The translations under genes and the position numbers were made by a program. Under the pieces are notes generated by a model, which did not search any database, had not been told where the DNA came from, and saw only the letters and a program-made list of their open reading frames with translations. A stretch of DNA of 64,000 nucleotides from Melanocharis versteri. Taxonomy: Eukaryota > Chordata > Aves > Passeriformes > Melanocharitidae. Shown here piece by piece: positions 36,261 through 48,102 of this stretch. Every line of letters starts with the position of its first letter. Position 1 is the first letter of the stretch. The stretch is from positions 599,291 to 663,290 of the forward strand of contig VZTG01001078.1 of the NCBI GenBank assembly GCA_013397845.1. The letters are read 5' to 3'.

Positions 36261-36341
36261 ACATGTTTTATTTACTCCTCTCTACCTGAATTCCAGGAGC
36301 CAAACCTGCAATTCAGGTAGAGAGGAATAAGTAAAACATGT
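36261..36341. ncRNA. Long near-perfect hairpin, pre-miRNA-like inverted repeat
   Basis: Left arm 36261-36292 and right arm 36310-36341 are reverse complements over 32 bases with two exceptions. Read as plus-strand RNA there are 30 Watson-Crick pairs, one G-U pair and one A-C mismatch. Inside the 17-base spacer, CAGG (36294-36297) pairs with CCTG (36305-36308), leaving a 7-base terminal loop (36298-36304). The total is 81 bases with about 36 paired positions. Size and shape match an animal microRNA precursor, although the stem is more perfect than most old microRNAs; the minus strand folds equally well. I do not recognise either arm as a known microRNA. Alternatives are a small palindromic transposon (no clear target-site duplication is visible) or a template-switch inverted duplication. 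Expression is unknown. Confidence 0.5.
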
Positions 36342-39300
36342 AAAGCATAACTTATTTTCACACAGATAACAGCCAGTGGGTAAAAGTGAGACTTCAGCAC
36401 TTTACTGAGGAGGCAGAACCTGTCAGTAAGATCTTGTCCCTCCCAGGAGCAATGGAAACCCTGCCTAGGGTTTGGGGTGCATGCCTGCCTCTGCACTGCC
36501 ACACTGCCTGTGGCTGGGTACCTTACAAACCATTCTGTTCCCAGGACTGCACCCAAAACTATCATCTAGGTGATAAATTCTTATTAATGTCTTATTAAAG
36601 CTTTTTCTTGAGACGGGAGAATTTTCTGGTAATCAAAAAGAAAAGCAATTCACTTGATTAAAGATAAATTGGTAAATACAAATGACAGAACTGGTTTGCC
36701 ATGAACGTCAGGATACGTTCCCAATCAATAACATCAGGACAGAATTGCAGCTTAAGGGAATGAATTTACTAGTTTTAGGAAAGCACATCATTAAATCCTA
36801 GACACATCTACAGATTCTCAAGCAGAGAGACAAGGAGAATGGCCAGCCTGAGGCTTTGTAGATTGTGCTACTGTTGTCAGTCATTTGCTCTCTTTCATTT
36901 ACTGGTGCAAGCTCAAAATACAGATGAAGATCTTGGTCTCAAAAGTTAGAGCTAACAGCCAGTGACATAACAGAGAGCTGTTTATTAAAATGTTACACCA
37001 GGTTTCACTTTGATGCTTTCCTTCATAGCAGCAGATGTTAAAAATCCTTAATGACTTAGCTGAACTTTTAGTAATTCCTAAGCGTTTCTCGCATGTAACT
37101 GCAAAGAACACCTGGGCATTTTACCTCCACCATGATATAGGGATTAGATAGGTCTGATTATTGTTATTTGGGATTTTAGCCTTTCACCTCTGGATCAGTG
37201 TTTAAAACTCAGATGAGGCTGATATTGAATAAAAGTGATTTCCATCAGCTGGCTGCTCAGTGACCTCTAAGAAATATTACAAGTTGGTAGTGGACAGGTG
37301 TCTATATGATTAAAATACACTTTGCAAGCACAGTTGGCACCCTGGAATTTTCTTATTACGAATCTATAATCTGCTCCCCCAGCTCATAAATGCAAAGTAT
37401 TCAGGAGCACTGAGATGTCATTTAAAAACAAGGAGGATACAGTGTTCTTTGCTAATCTCACAAACAAAGTACCTCTGTTTCTAGAGCAGTTTTGAGTCCC
37501 TGGATAAATGCTTTCGTGCACTGCAAAGATTAGCATTCAGGCTTATTAAAACTCATTAATTATACGTTAGATATCAATATTAAAAACCTAAAGTGCTGTA
37601 GGTTCTCTATCAGAAACCTCACAGCCAGTACATGTATGGTGTTCACTATAAAGAGAATATAAATACACACAGCACCAAAGTATGCCACAGGGTGTTTCCC
37701 ATATGCATGAACCTACATTAATTGGATCAATATTCCCAGACATCCACATAGAACTCAAGTATTTTTGGTAGCAAAAATGATAAAATGTTTTTGAAAGGAG
37801 AAGGTGAGTCCAACCTCAAAATGAGGTGGTTCTCTGACAAGAAATCGAGGCAACAGCGTTGTGTTTGAGTAGGATTTGGGAGATGGGCTGGGGAAGCATC
37901 ACAATATTTTACAGCTTTTGAATAACCAAGCCCATAATTCAAGCCTCAAGCCTTTAATCTGTTTCTCTTTAACCCATTCAGAAGCTTTGCCTGAGAGCAC
38001 ATGAGAAAATATTTTCCATTAACTTTTCTTTCTTGTTATACCAATTTTGAACAAAGTGAGGCAGAGCCCTTCAGGTTTAGGCCTTGTGGCAGATGCAGAT
38101 TCATAGAACTGAGAGACTTTCCAAGGCTATCATGGAAGTTTTTGTGGACTTGTCAATTACTCACATCTGTGTCAGTGAGAGAGAGTAGGAAAACCTTCTA
38201 CAGAATCCAAACAGAAGGAGACTTTGGTAGAATCAATCCCCAGTCTGAATACATGTGCAAGATGTTTCACCTCTCTGAAAAGGAACATTGTTTGGTCTGG
38301 CCCTGTTCAAGACGCTATAAGATTTATAAAAACATAAAACAGTTGCTAAGCTTGTCACTGTTGTGCTGTTGGGGAAGGACTATGGATCCATCCAAGAGAG
38401 CCCTCACATGAACGTGGGAAGAAAACACAGACAAGATTAATTAGCTCAAGAACAGAGTAACCTCAATTCTGGGAAAAATCGAGAGAGATAAACCACATTA
38501 AAAACAGAAAAACAAAACACAGAATTTTCTAATGGTCCTACTAGGAAAGTCCTACTATAAATTTCCTCCCACTAGGAATTTTCTTCTTAAACTGATTTTC
38601 TCAGCCACTAATTTCCTCTGCAAGTGGCAACTGAAATGCAGGGACAAAACTACTGTGAAGCGACTCTCAGCACTTACCCCTCCAGCCTCCAATTCAAATC
38701 CACTAAAATGACTCTGCATTTTACATGTATTTTAGATGGAGCGGTTAAAAGGAAGAGGAAGAACAGAAATGTGTGTGATCAAAGAAAGTATTCATGTCCC
38801 TATCGTTAACATATTTCTGTCACACTGTCCAGCAGAACAGCTATAACCCACTCAAACTGAACTACAAACACAAAAAGTTAAAAACTGGAGACAGCGCTGT
38901 TAACAAATTGCAGATGCATGAGACTTGTCCAGAAAGACCTCACAAATCAGCAATGAGAGGAAGAGAGAGCAAATCATGCAGAAACTATTTAATCAATGAG
39001 TAAAGACAATTATAACATCTGTTAATCTTTTGTGTAGGTTATAATTAGATGCTGCGGAGGAGTAGCCTTTAAGGGGGAGGCAGGGAATCCTTTAACATCT
39101 GCTAGAAGGGCAAACACTGTGCAATAAATGACTTTAAATGCAATCAGCAAAATGAGAGCTGAGCAGAGTTCACAAAAGGCCTGTATAAAAGATTGAGGAT
39201 AACAAAATATTTTGCCAAAGGTCAACTCCTGCAGCACTGGAGCCTGAATAATGAGTTCTAGTTTATAGGCCACATCAAAAACAAACGTGATTGTACCTCT

Positions 39301-42300
39301 GAAAAACAATTCTTTTCTCATTTGTGTCATTATAGCAAAAGCACATGCTGCTGCTGTATATCACGTCAGCTTAATGACTTATTAGGGCTCTATCTATCAA
39401 CCTTGAACAATTTAGAATTAACAGGTAGGTGTGATGTATTTTAAAGGCCAGAATTCAGTCTGATTAGACTGACACAGAACTGAGCCACATTGTAAAAGTG
39501 ATGTGATTCTGATTTTAAATAATTAATCATTCAATCGTTTCTAAAAGATCTAATTATTTACTCATTTTGCCATTGAAAACAACCATATGCTTTAAGCTGT
39601 TCCTCACTGAAAATGTAAGTCCAAGAGAGAGGTATTTTATCCAGTTTAACACGGCCCTCTACTGGCAAAATAACCCCCCAAAATCTTTTCACTATGTACC
39701 ATTTTGTCAGATCATTTCAGAGCAGCAGAAAGCATGCTACATTTTACAGCAGTTACACCAAATCTTAGAAGATAGAGTAGATCAGAGCTTTAGGAATTTG
39801 CATAAATTAAGTCATCCCTTAATCTCTCCAGAATCCCCTTGAGGAGAGCACTACTTCCTTTCACCCACCAGATGCAGCTCTGGCCATCAACAGAGCACTG
39901 AAGAAACAAGCCAAGTGCTCATATCTAGAGGAGTAAGTAATTTTAGAAGCAAATGCAATCCTTCCACTTGTGTCAGGTTGTGCTGTGTTCCTCAAGGAGT
40001 GCCACTGATTCCCCACAGGATCAATGCACACATGTGATTTTAGTTTGCACAATTAGGTAATACTTAGTACAGGCGAAACGAGCATAATAGAGCCCAGCTG
40101 CTAAAAGGATATTGTTTGAAATACAAATGCTAACTACCACCAAAAGCAACTTCACTGCAAGAGAATTCCTGCTTCCTTCTTTTCTCCACCATTGCTGAAA
40201 ATCCGCAGTGGTGATTCAATACAGCTTCAATCAAAATGAAGCAGAAAATGAAATTCGCCTCTGTTGTTGCATGTGGTAATTAACTCTTCCTATTTGTATT
40301 ATGTCAGAGCAACAAAGAAACAAAAGGATGCAGTAAAGTATTGAATTTAACAATTTAGATAACGATGAGTTATAATAATCAATTAGCATTGTCAAAGAAA
40401 ATTATTTGTGACATGCATTTGATCCTGTCCAGACCTATTGTGTGCGCACACTATCCAAGGCTGGTTTGGCTCTGGAAAACAAATAGCGCTGTCCTGTGGA
40501 AAGCTTATCAAACATGCAGTTTAACAGTGGCATTTGTTCTTGCTGTGTGTCAATATTAATAGACCATATTTCAGCAACATAATTTTTATCCACTGCTTTA
40601 TAATCCAACCTGCTTTTCAGGGTCTGTATCGTTCATAGCCCATAGGCAATGTCACAGCCCGTTTCCAGGAGCCATTGCCACTGTACAAACCACCTTTCTC
40701 TGATCCACCTGAATGCCAAGCAATGGGCACATAAAAGATTTCCCAGTGATTTTCACATAATAGCTATGTGACTTTTCATCCTGAAAACATCATGACTAAT
40801 TCATGTATCCGTCAGGGAAAACCTGATGTAATTCAGGTTCCTGCATGCTACACGAGAGGTATCAGTAGACAGTACAGAACAGAGCATTACAAGTGTTAAT
40901 GGCTCATGTTCTATTTACATTGTACATTCATCCTGTTTTAGTAATAAAACTGCATATTACATGCTTTAACTTCTGAAGGTATTCTGGCAGCTTTGGCACG
41001 AATCTTTCTTCAGCATACCTGCAGTCCTGCCAGGAGCTGAACACGTGCAGAGCCTCACACGAGCTGCAGAGCACCCTGCTGCATTTGGCCCTGGCTGCGC
41101 CGTGCTGAGCTCCTCAGCCAGCTGAGCTCCCCTTTGGCACCTTTGTTCTGTGTCTTTTATCCCAACCCCGGTCCCACTTGTCAGACAATGACAGGCTGGA
41201 GTCTGCTCTTATTCCGTTTCTTTTCAGATGCCAAGAAAGCCCAAAGAATTGACATTCTCTTGGCAATTGTTCCTTTCAATGCCATCCCAGAATATTATCA
41301 GATTATACTCTGTGTCCTCTGGCAGATTTCTCGGGAAAAATCCAACCAGGCGATCCCTTGGCTGAAAAGTGAGCTCAGTCTATATCCTAATTTGCTATGT
41401 TGGTATATAAGAAAGAAAATGTAAATGTGAGAAGGAAAATGCAAAAGAGGAAAATGAAAATTGGATGCCCACGGGCTCATCAGGTTTTGAGAGTCTGCTT
41501 CTGCTTTTAAGGTAATTAGCTGAAGATTAGCTCATGACTGGAGTGGGATCGTACCCTCCTGCTTTACATTCACTGGGGCAGGATTTCTACTTGCGTAAAT
41601 CTCGGCCTCTAAACACTTATACACAATTCATGTACAAAAGCAATACCATAGGAACCCATGAATTTTTCTTTAAAAGCAGTAAAATTCACATTTTTCTGAT
41701 GAGAATTTGCATTTAAAGTGAGAAAGATAAGTGGAACCGGCATAGTGTTTTTATTCTCACTTTGTTCTAATTATTTTGAAGATTTCAAAGGCATGTATTT
41801 GCCAACAATATCTGAAATTTTGCAAGTGTAAATTATCAGTTCACAACAGTTGATTATCTTTATTGGCCACAAGGTGAGAAAGGGAAGGAAAGACTGGATC
41901 TCAGGAGTCAGTGATAGGGATCAAACCACCCAGCCTTAAACCCATTCCATCTCCCCAAAGGAAAGCCTCTATCACAACTCTCTGCTCTTCGCTCCTGCAT
42001 TTGGTGGAAATTTCTGAGCTACAAAAACATATTTTAAAGACCATATAAACTTTTTTAATATTATTTCTGAAAAATGAGGATGAACACCTGAGGAATAAAA
42101 ATATGCTCCTATTTACATGTCATTTTGAAAGACCAAAAGCTTTTGCCATTCCCATGGCACTAATGCAGAGCTAAATTTAGGTTGGTTCCCCCCACCCCCC
42201 AAGAGAATATGCTTCAATTGCAAAGACAGAACAACAGCTCCTGAATTGCACAGTATCTTGACATGCCAAGCCACATTATAGCGTCAAAAAAGAAGAGCTG

Positions 42301-42728
42301 GACAGTTTTGATCTGCTGTAGAAACAGGGTCACTGGAGAGGGGCATCAGCAGTTGTAGCCACTCCAACCTCAATAATAAGCCCCAAAAATCTGTTGCTGG
42401 GTGGGACTGAGAGGCCTTGTAAATAAAGTCAGTAGCAAGCAAAGCAAACCAAAATCAGTAGTGCTGATAATCCATGAGGAATCCTCCAATTCCTATCTGA
42501 CTGATTTGTACTGACTTACCCTCATATACTTGCCAATCATAATTTTCTGATTTCAATCCTCAGAAATGCACTTTGTCTTCACAAAGAGAGACCATCAAAC
42601 AGAGGTAAATAGTAATAAAAAAGTTCCTCATCCACAGTACTGTGATTAGCTTACGCCCTAGAAAAGCCACTGCAACTGAAATTGCAGTAATTTAGAATGG
42701 GCTTCTGGTGAAAGATTGAAACGAGAAG
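36342..42728. other. Single-copy A/T-rich sequence with candidate conserved blocks
   Basis: No gene or transposon is recognised. Three A/T-rich, CpG-poor blocks have dense homeodomain-like or SOX-like words: about 37090-37600 (GGATTA at 37141, ATTAATTATA near 37555), 39335-39570 (TAAATAATTAATCATTCAAT at 39516) and 40260-40620 (AACAAAGAAAC near 40310, TAATAATCAATTAGCATTG near 40372). Conservation cannot be judged from one sequence. A locally G+C-richer patch lies at about 41020-41130. The longest open frame (38001-38411, plus, 136 codons) has no domain features. Confidence 0.5.
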
Positions 42729-42872
42729 CAAGAGACCTGGGGTTTGTTACCAGCTTTTGAAGTGGATAAACTCAATTTTAATAAACCACATCTATGGAAC
42801 AGTTTCCTCCTCTGTAAAACACAAATAATTCCATGCCAATCACAGCTAGTTGTCCTGAAAATTAGTTAATCT
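42729..42872 (+). repeat. MIR-like ancient SINE
   Basis: The order of blocks follows the MIR consensus: AGAGACCTGGGGTTTGTTAC (like AGACCTGGGTTCGAATCC), CAGTTTCCTCCTCTGTAAAA (like CAGTTTCCTCATCTGTAAAA), then GTTGTCCTGAAAATTAGTTA (like GTTGTGAGGATTAAATGAGT). This is the best MIR candidate in the window. It is diverged and inactive. Confidence 0.75.
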
Positions 42873-44265
42873 CTGGTCAGAAACACAGTTGTGTCCCACA
42901 AACAGCAGGCAGCACAGCAACAGTTTTTTCACAGCAGCTACCAGAATGCTAGTTTCTGCTCTGATATTTCAGGATGTGATGGATTTCTAACATAAACGCT
43001 CAAAACAAAAGTTACTTTTTCTCATATAATTGACAATTCATTCTATCCAAAAGGCATCAGATTTCAAAGCACTGTATGATTCTCTCTTTTAAACTTACAC
43101 ACCTCCAGAACTTGAACAGGGTCTAAAAGTGAAAAATAATCAAGTTTTGTTTGAAATAAATGCCTGCATAAGAGACCAAATAATTTTTAAAGAAAACTGT
43201 TCTAAAAACTACAAGGAATTTATATTAAAAATTCAAAATAATCTTGAACATTCAAATGAATATAATTAAATTATAAGAGAACAATCTTCAGACAGCCCAG
43301 GTTTTGTTCAGTTAATGACAACACTCAAGAGACTTTAAGAATCTTAAAGTTTCATCACTTAAATTAAGAGAGAGCCACTTCAGTGTAATCTCATACAAAC
43401 AAAAGCCAGAATGAAGTTTTCATTTGTCCTGCACCGCAGTCAGATGCATGGCTGTAATTACTCCTAACTACATACTTGCCACTCTTTTAATTAAAACAAA
43501 ACTACAAATAGCAATGCTGACACACTCCTAGAGAAAATAAGCTTTACAGAGATGATAAAAACACCAAAACAGCAAAAGCCTTACTTGCAGCAGTTCAGTC
43601 AAAACATGCCAGCCCTGGAGAACTCAGAACCGTAAGAAGTCTTCGCAGTCCAGAAATTCTCTTGAGTTTATCCAGTGTTTATTTACCAAGCTTTAAAAGC
43701 CTGTGGTTAGAAGAACAGAGTTAGCTTTCTACACCCTCCACAGCACCAAATCCTTCAGTAACAGCAGACATGAAGTTTGCTGATAGTTGGGTTTGCTGCT
43801 GCTATGTAGTTGCTCAGTACTTGTAAATACAAGCTCTGTGGACAAAGTCCCAAATGACATCACAGGCAGCTGCTTATTGTTGAGTCTTTATTAACTGACT
43901 GTCAAAAAAGAAAAGCCCAAACTATCTTCCCTGCAGCACAATTTACATCTTAGTAGGAGTTGCAGTGCTACACATATAAATACTTCTGTTTACCCAACTG
44001 ATGTTTTTCTAGAATGAATAAACGGTGTTTGCAGGGAAAGCAGAAAAGAAAAACTTAAACAGCTTCACCACGTGAAGAGCACAGGAGAAAAAAAAAAAAA
44101 AAAAACACCAGTGGTGCCTTTTTCACATTTTATCACTGAATTCTCCTAATTCTTTTGTTTATTTAACAAAAGGGGTGCAAACCTGCCTGGGTTTTAAAGC
44201 ACAGAGCAGAGGACTTCAGTAGGTTGAAATGAAAGTTTCAACTGATTCCAAATTTGAAAAGTTAC
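42873..44265. other. Single-copy A/T-rich sequence with an A18 tract
   Basis: No gene or transposon is recognised. A homopolymer of 18 A lies at 44088-44105. It has no recognisable SINE or processed-pseudogene body upstream, so I do not call it a retrotransposon tail. Confidence 0.6.
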
Positions 44266-44312
44266 AGAATCATAAACTATAATCTTTGCAAGATTTAAGA
44301 CAGTTCAACTTC
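44266..44312 (-). repeat. Possible degraded CR1 3' tail
   Basis: ACAGAATCATAAACTATAAT followed by TTAAGACAGTTCAACTTCAG resembles the antisense CR1 end (CAGAATCATAGAATGGTTTG, then AGATCATCTAGTTCCAACCC). Short and diverged, so low confidence. Confidence 0.33.
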
Positions 44313-44885
44313 AGTAACAACGCATTTTGAAGAAAACCCTCTTACTTTCCAAAGATGAAAAAACAAGAAAGCAAGAAACAGCATCAAACACAGTTATTCA
44401 CAAGGTGCTAAGGGCATAAATACTGACCTTTCCTTCTCAGAGGGGAGTTCCAAGACTAAGTAGCACTGTGGAGCTGAAACACACACTCAACTCCCACCGA
44501 GGCACAGGGTACTCACTGGAGAACTAGTCCAGCTCCTAATCTGAATCTCTGTCACAGAGTTCCTGCTGAAAGCAAGGGGCTGGGACTCTGTGCCTTGATT
44601 TCTCAGAAGTCAGTCCTTTCAAGTCAGAACTTCAAACGCTGGAAGAGCACCACCAAGGCTTGTGACAGACTGAGCTCTCTTATCTGTGCACGTTTCCACA
44701 CGAAGGGGTTCAATATTGGAAACACCTGGCCACTCACATCTAAACACCCTAAACTGTTCCACAAACAACAAAACAAGCGAAACTTGAGCTCAAGGATGAG
44801 TGGAGGCCAAGTTTTCACTGCTTTTAATTGTTACACATAAAAGCCTCAACCCAAATTCTGCCTGTATTTACAGAGAGAAAACCAA

Positions 44886-44932
44886 TCTTGGGTCAGATCC
44901 TCAGCTGCTGTAAATCAGGCTAGATGCAATTA
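44886..44932. repeat. Ancient amniote interspersed repeat (GTCAGATCCTCAGCTG type)
   Basis: TTGGGTCAGATCCTCAGCTG followed by CTGTAAATCAGGCTAGATGC matches one arm of a repeat that is very abundant in turtle and crocodile genomes (GGGCCAGATCCTCAGCTGGT, GTAAATCAGCATAGCTCC). I know the motif from general familiarity and cannot name the family. Only one arm is evident here. Confidence 0.55.
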
Positions 44933-46804
44933 CACACCTGAACAAGAGCAGTCAGCTGCAAGCTGAAATCCTGCTTTTAGCCTGAAAGAGTGCCATTAAA
45001 AACATTTGTGTGACCTTAATAACAGAGTGCCTGATTTTCTTGGTGCTTGCCCTGAGTGGCAGCAATACCCTGCTGACACAGTGGTGCTGAGTTCATTGCA
45101 ATGGCTCATGTAGGCAATTGCTACCTCAGCTGCTTGCTGCCTCTAAAATATAAGTTTGTACTTTTGATGGAGATCTGCTGTAAATCCCCTACATTTATTC
45201 CTGTGGCTAATCAGCCTGTAGCACACAAGAAACACCACACTGTGTAACAATGGGTTATATTTACCTCCCTGCCTCAAACACATAGGCCCGTGTTCCTCTT
45301 CCATTGCACTCAGCAAGGTTTTATATCTGCTCATTAAGAGCTTGCCAGTCTGATCCAGGAGGTCTTCAAAATACTTTGAGGGTGAAGTGGGCTACGGGAG
45401 TAATAAGTACTAACACATAATATTGAATCAGATGAATTTCAAACCATACAGCTTTAGTTCCAGCTTCATGAGTGCCATTCAAGCAAACATGAACGAGACC
45501 CCGTGCTTGGAAATACAGCTCCACAAGGCTTCAGCTTTTTCCATCAGGAACAAGCCCATAAGATCAGCAGAAGAGTTAGATTTCGCTGACTAACATTGTG
45601 CTTTCTCAGACCAAGGAGGAGATTCAATTTTTCACCTGCTGTTAGAAGTAGTTATAACACTGCAAAACACAGGTTACATTGAAGCTCTCCTGATGAGAAC
45701 ACTGGCTCGCTCCGAGACACTAATGCAGACAAGCACATGCAGAAGAAAGGAAGAGAGTATAGAGTCATAAAAGCAGGAAACCACTAGTTTAATTGAAAAA
45801 GCCAAGTGTTTAATGAAATAAAAAAGGACAAGCCTTAAGGAAAATTGCAGCCTGTTCCTGGGAAGAATTCGTATTATTTAGCAACATTTAGCACTTACTA
45901 AATTTCCTAGGGTATGTTAATGAATTTCCAGGCTAAGCACACCTGGGTGAGCAGGACCAGGACAGCACACACACAACTCACATCTCTCTGGTCAGGCAGC
46001 ACTGCAGAGGCACTGACTTGAGTTGTCTGAAAGCAATTTTTTCGGAGTTTTTCAGAAGGAGTTGTTGTTGTAAAAATAAATGTGCAACGAAACATGTACT
46101 AAGATTTGTGGGTTTAACCAGCGAGTTATTCTTCCCAAGAGTAGAATTGCCGTGAGGGTGGACAAACAGATTGTGCATTCTTCAAATTACAGCACTTATT
46201 AAGGGAGTGACCATTAGCTCACGCTGTCAGTGCATCTAATTTCTATTCTAAGTCATCATAAGATATAGCTGCTGGCTGTGCAGATACAACTTATTTTTGG
46301 CAGGAATGCTACAGCTTTTGCTAGAACAAAATTAACAGCAGAATTCAGTCCTTGACTAGCTGCAGGTTGGGTGAAAAGATAAAGAAGTCAAAGTCATGAG
46401 CTGCAGTCTGCTCCTGGCCTGATGTGCAGTAGGCTGAACCGATTCTTGTATCTGAGGAAATAATTCAACTTTGTACTGCCTCATTTTTGATGAGCAGACA
46501 GGCAAGATGAGACGTAACAAACTGATCTAAGTACACACAGATATTAGGAAAGCTTGTCAATTAACCTCTTGCAGTACGGCCAGGATCTCTTAGAGACCCC
46601 ATTTCTCATACTAACACAAAATCCATACTATTTCAGGTTCACTGTCCACATTTAACTTTACTTTGTTATTAACTTAGAAAGTTCATCCTCACTGAAGACC
46701 CCAAAACAAGGACATCTTCTCAGAAATGTAATGGTTCACTAGGATTGAGTCACCTAAATTGCACCTTTCCTGAAGCACGCAGGAATCCCTGCACTTTTGA
46801 TGTG
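44933..46804. other. Single-copy A/T-rich sequence, nothing recognised
   Basis: No repeat, RNA or exon is recognised. Open frames stay below 70 codons. Confidence 0.6.
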
Positions 46805-46837
46805 CTTGTTCACTTCTTATGAGCAGAAGTGAACAGG
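46805..46837. other. Short perfect hairpin
   Basis: TGTTCACTTCT (46807-46817) is the exact reverse complement of AGAAGTGAACA (46825-46835), with a 7-base loop and two more possible outer pairs (one G-U). An 11-base stem is slightly more than chance would give in 64 kb. No function is evident. Confidence 0.6.
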
Positions 46838-48074
46838 AGCAGAAAGCAGCTTGGACCCAGGTGTCTCAAGGTTCAGTCTCTCATGACAGACCCCTAAAGC
46901 TGCAGCAGAGGTGATCAGCCTCACAGCCTGATGAGCTAAAAGGCAGGTGGGAAGAGCTAAGAGCATTTTCCCTGAGGGGTATCCCACTGTGCTGACAGTC
47001 CTGTGTGCTTCAGTACAGCTTCAGACAACCAGCCCATGTACAAGCCTTGTTTTACTCTCTAACTACTGCTGGGGCAAGGGCAGACAAGCTGACAGGCTGG
47101 AGAGCGGTTTAGTCTAGGGCAAAATTGCAGGACATTAAAATTCCAACAGATTGTAATATAATAGAATATAAAATCCTAAACTGTTATATTTTTATCCCAC
47201 ACTAAATACTCAGATCACTGGAGTGTCAATTAAAAAAAAAAAAGAAAATAGTTAAACAAATTGTAGGCTGCAGAATTTGCCCTCCTTGGAGTTGAACACG
47301 GTTGGAAGCGTTGAGCTGTTTCCTCAAATATCATGGACATTTTTCCAGGGTACTGAAGAGCAAAATGTTCTTTGAAAATTACTATTATGCTCGCTTTTAC
47401 CAACACAGTTAAGTATGTCTTACAAAACATATACCCACAAGGATACGAGGTGTCACAAGTTAACACAGTAAACACTTTCCTGGGGTAGCTAGCTGAGCAG
47501 ATAAACAACCGACAAGTTGAAATAAGTGGAGAGAATAAAAGGAAGGGTGTTAGGGCAGTGTATGAATCTCCTCAGATACTCTCTGTCAAAAACTGACCTT
47601 CAGTTGAAGCAGTTTGATCAGGCTGGTAAGCTTTTGATCACAAAGATAATTTGGTTTTTAACCTTGTTAGGTGATTTTTCAATGCTTTTTACCTCCCCTG
47701 CATGTCAAGAATAGGGAAAAGGTCCTTAGCAAAGGCAGATTTTACTGCTAGAACAAACAATAGCTCTCTCTTCGGTCACATTTATGAATTTGAGCCTCAG
47801 AGACAGCATCAAATAGCATATAACAACAACAACTGTGTTCAGGTTGGCCATTCTGCTACATGCAGGATTGGGGGTATCATCAGACTGGTTTGTCCTTTCC
47901 AGTTGTGCTCTCCATGCCTGGCACTGCCATGCTGCCCTCCCCGAGAGCTCCCAGGCTGCTTCTGAAATGACCTGTGTGCTCCTCAGTTCCTGCCACTCCT
48001 GCAGCTAAAAAAATATGATATTCTACCCCCTGGAAGAGCACTTTTATATAGAAACATTTACTCTAACTCACATC
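46838..48074. other. Single-copy sequence, nothing recognised
   Basis: No repeat or gene is recognised. An A12 tract lies near 47232. Open frames of up to 92 codons (47230-47508, minus) show no domain resemblance. Confidence 0.6.
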
Positions 48075-48102
48075 CCTATGAGAAATTTCCTATGAGAAAT
48101 CC
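48075..48102. repeat. 14-base tandem duplication
   Basis: CCTATGAGAAATTT is followed directly by CCTATGAGAAATCC. A minimal local duplication. Confidence 0.8.

Noticed and set aside
38095..38145. Possible CR1 antisense tail (ATTCATAGAACTGAGAGACT)
   Set aside because: Only the first dozen bases resemble CR1; the following sequence does not match the expected block.
38001..38411. 136-codon plus-strand open frame
   Set aside because: No recognisable family; its length is within chance expectation for 64 kb.
44088..44105. A18 tract as the tail of a retrotransposed gene or SINE
   Set aside because: No gene-like or SINE-like body and no target-site duplication is visible on either side. The same holds for the A tracts at 34774-34788 and 60182-60197.
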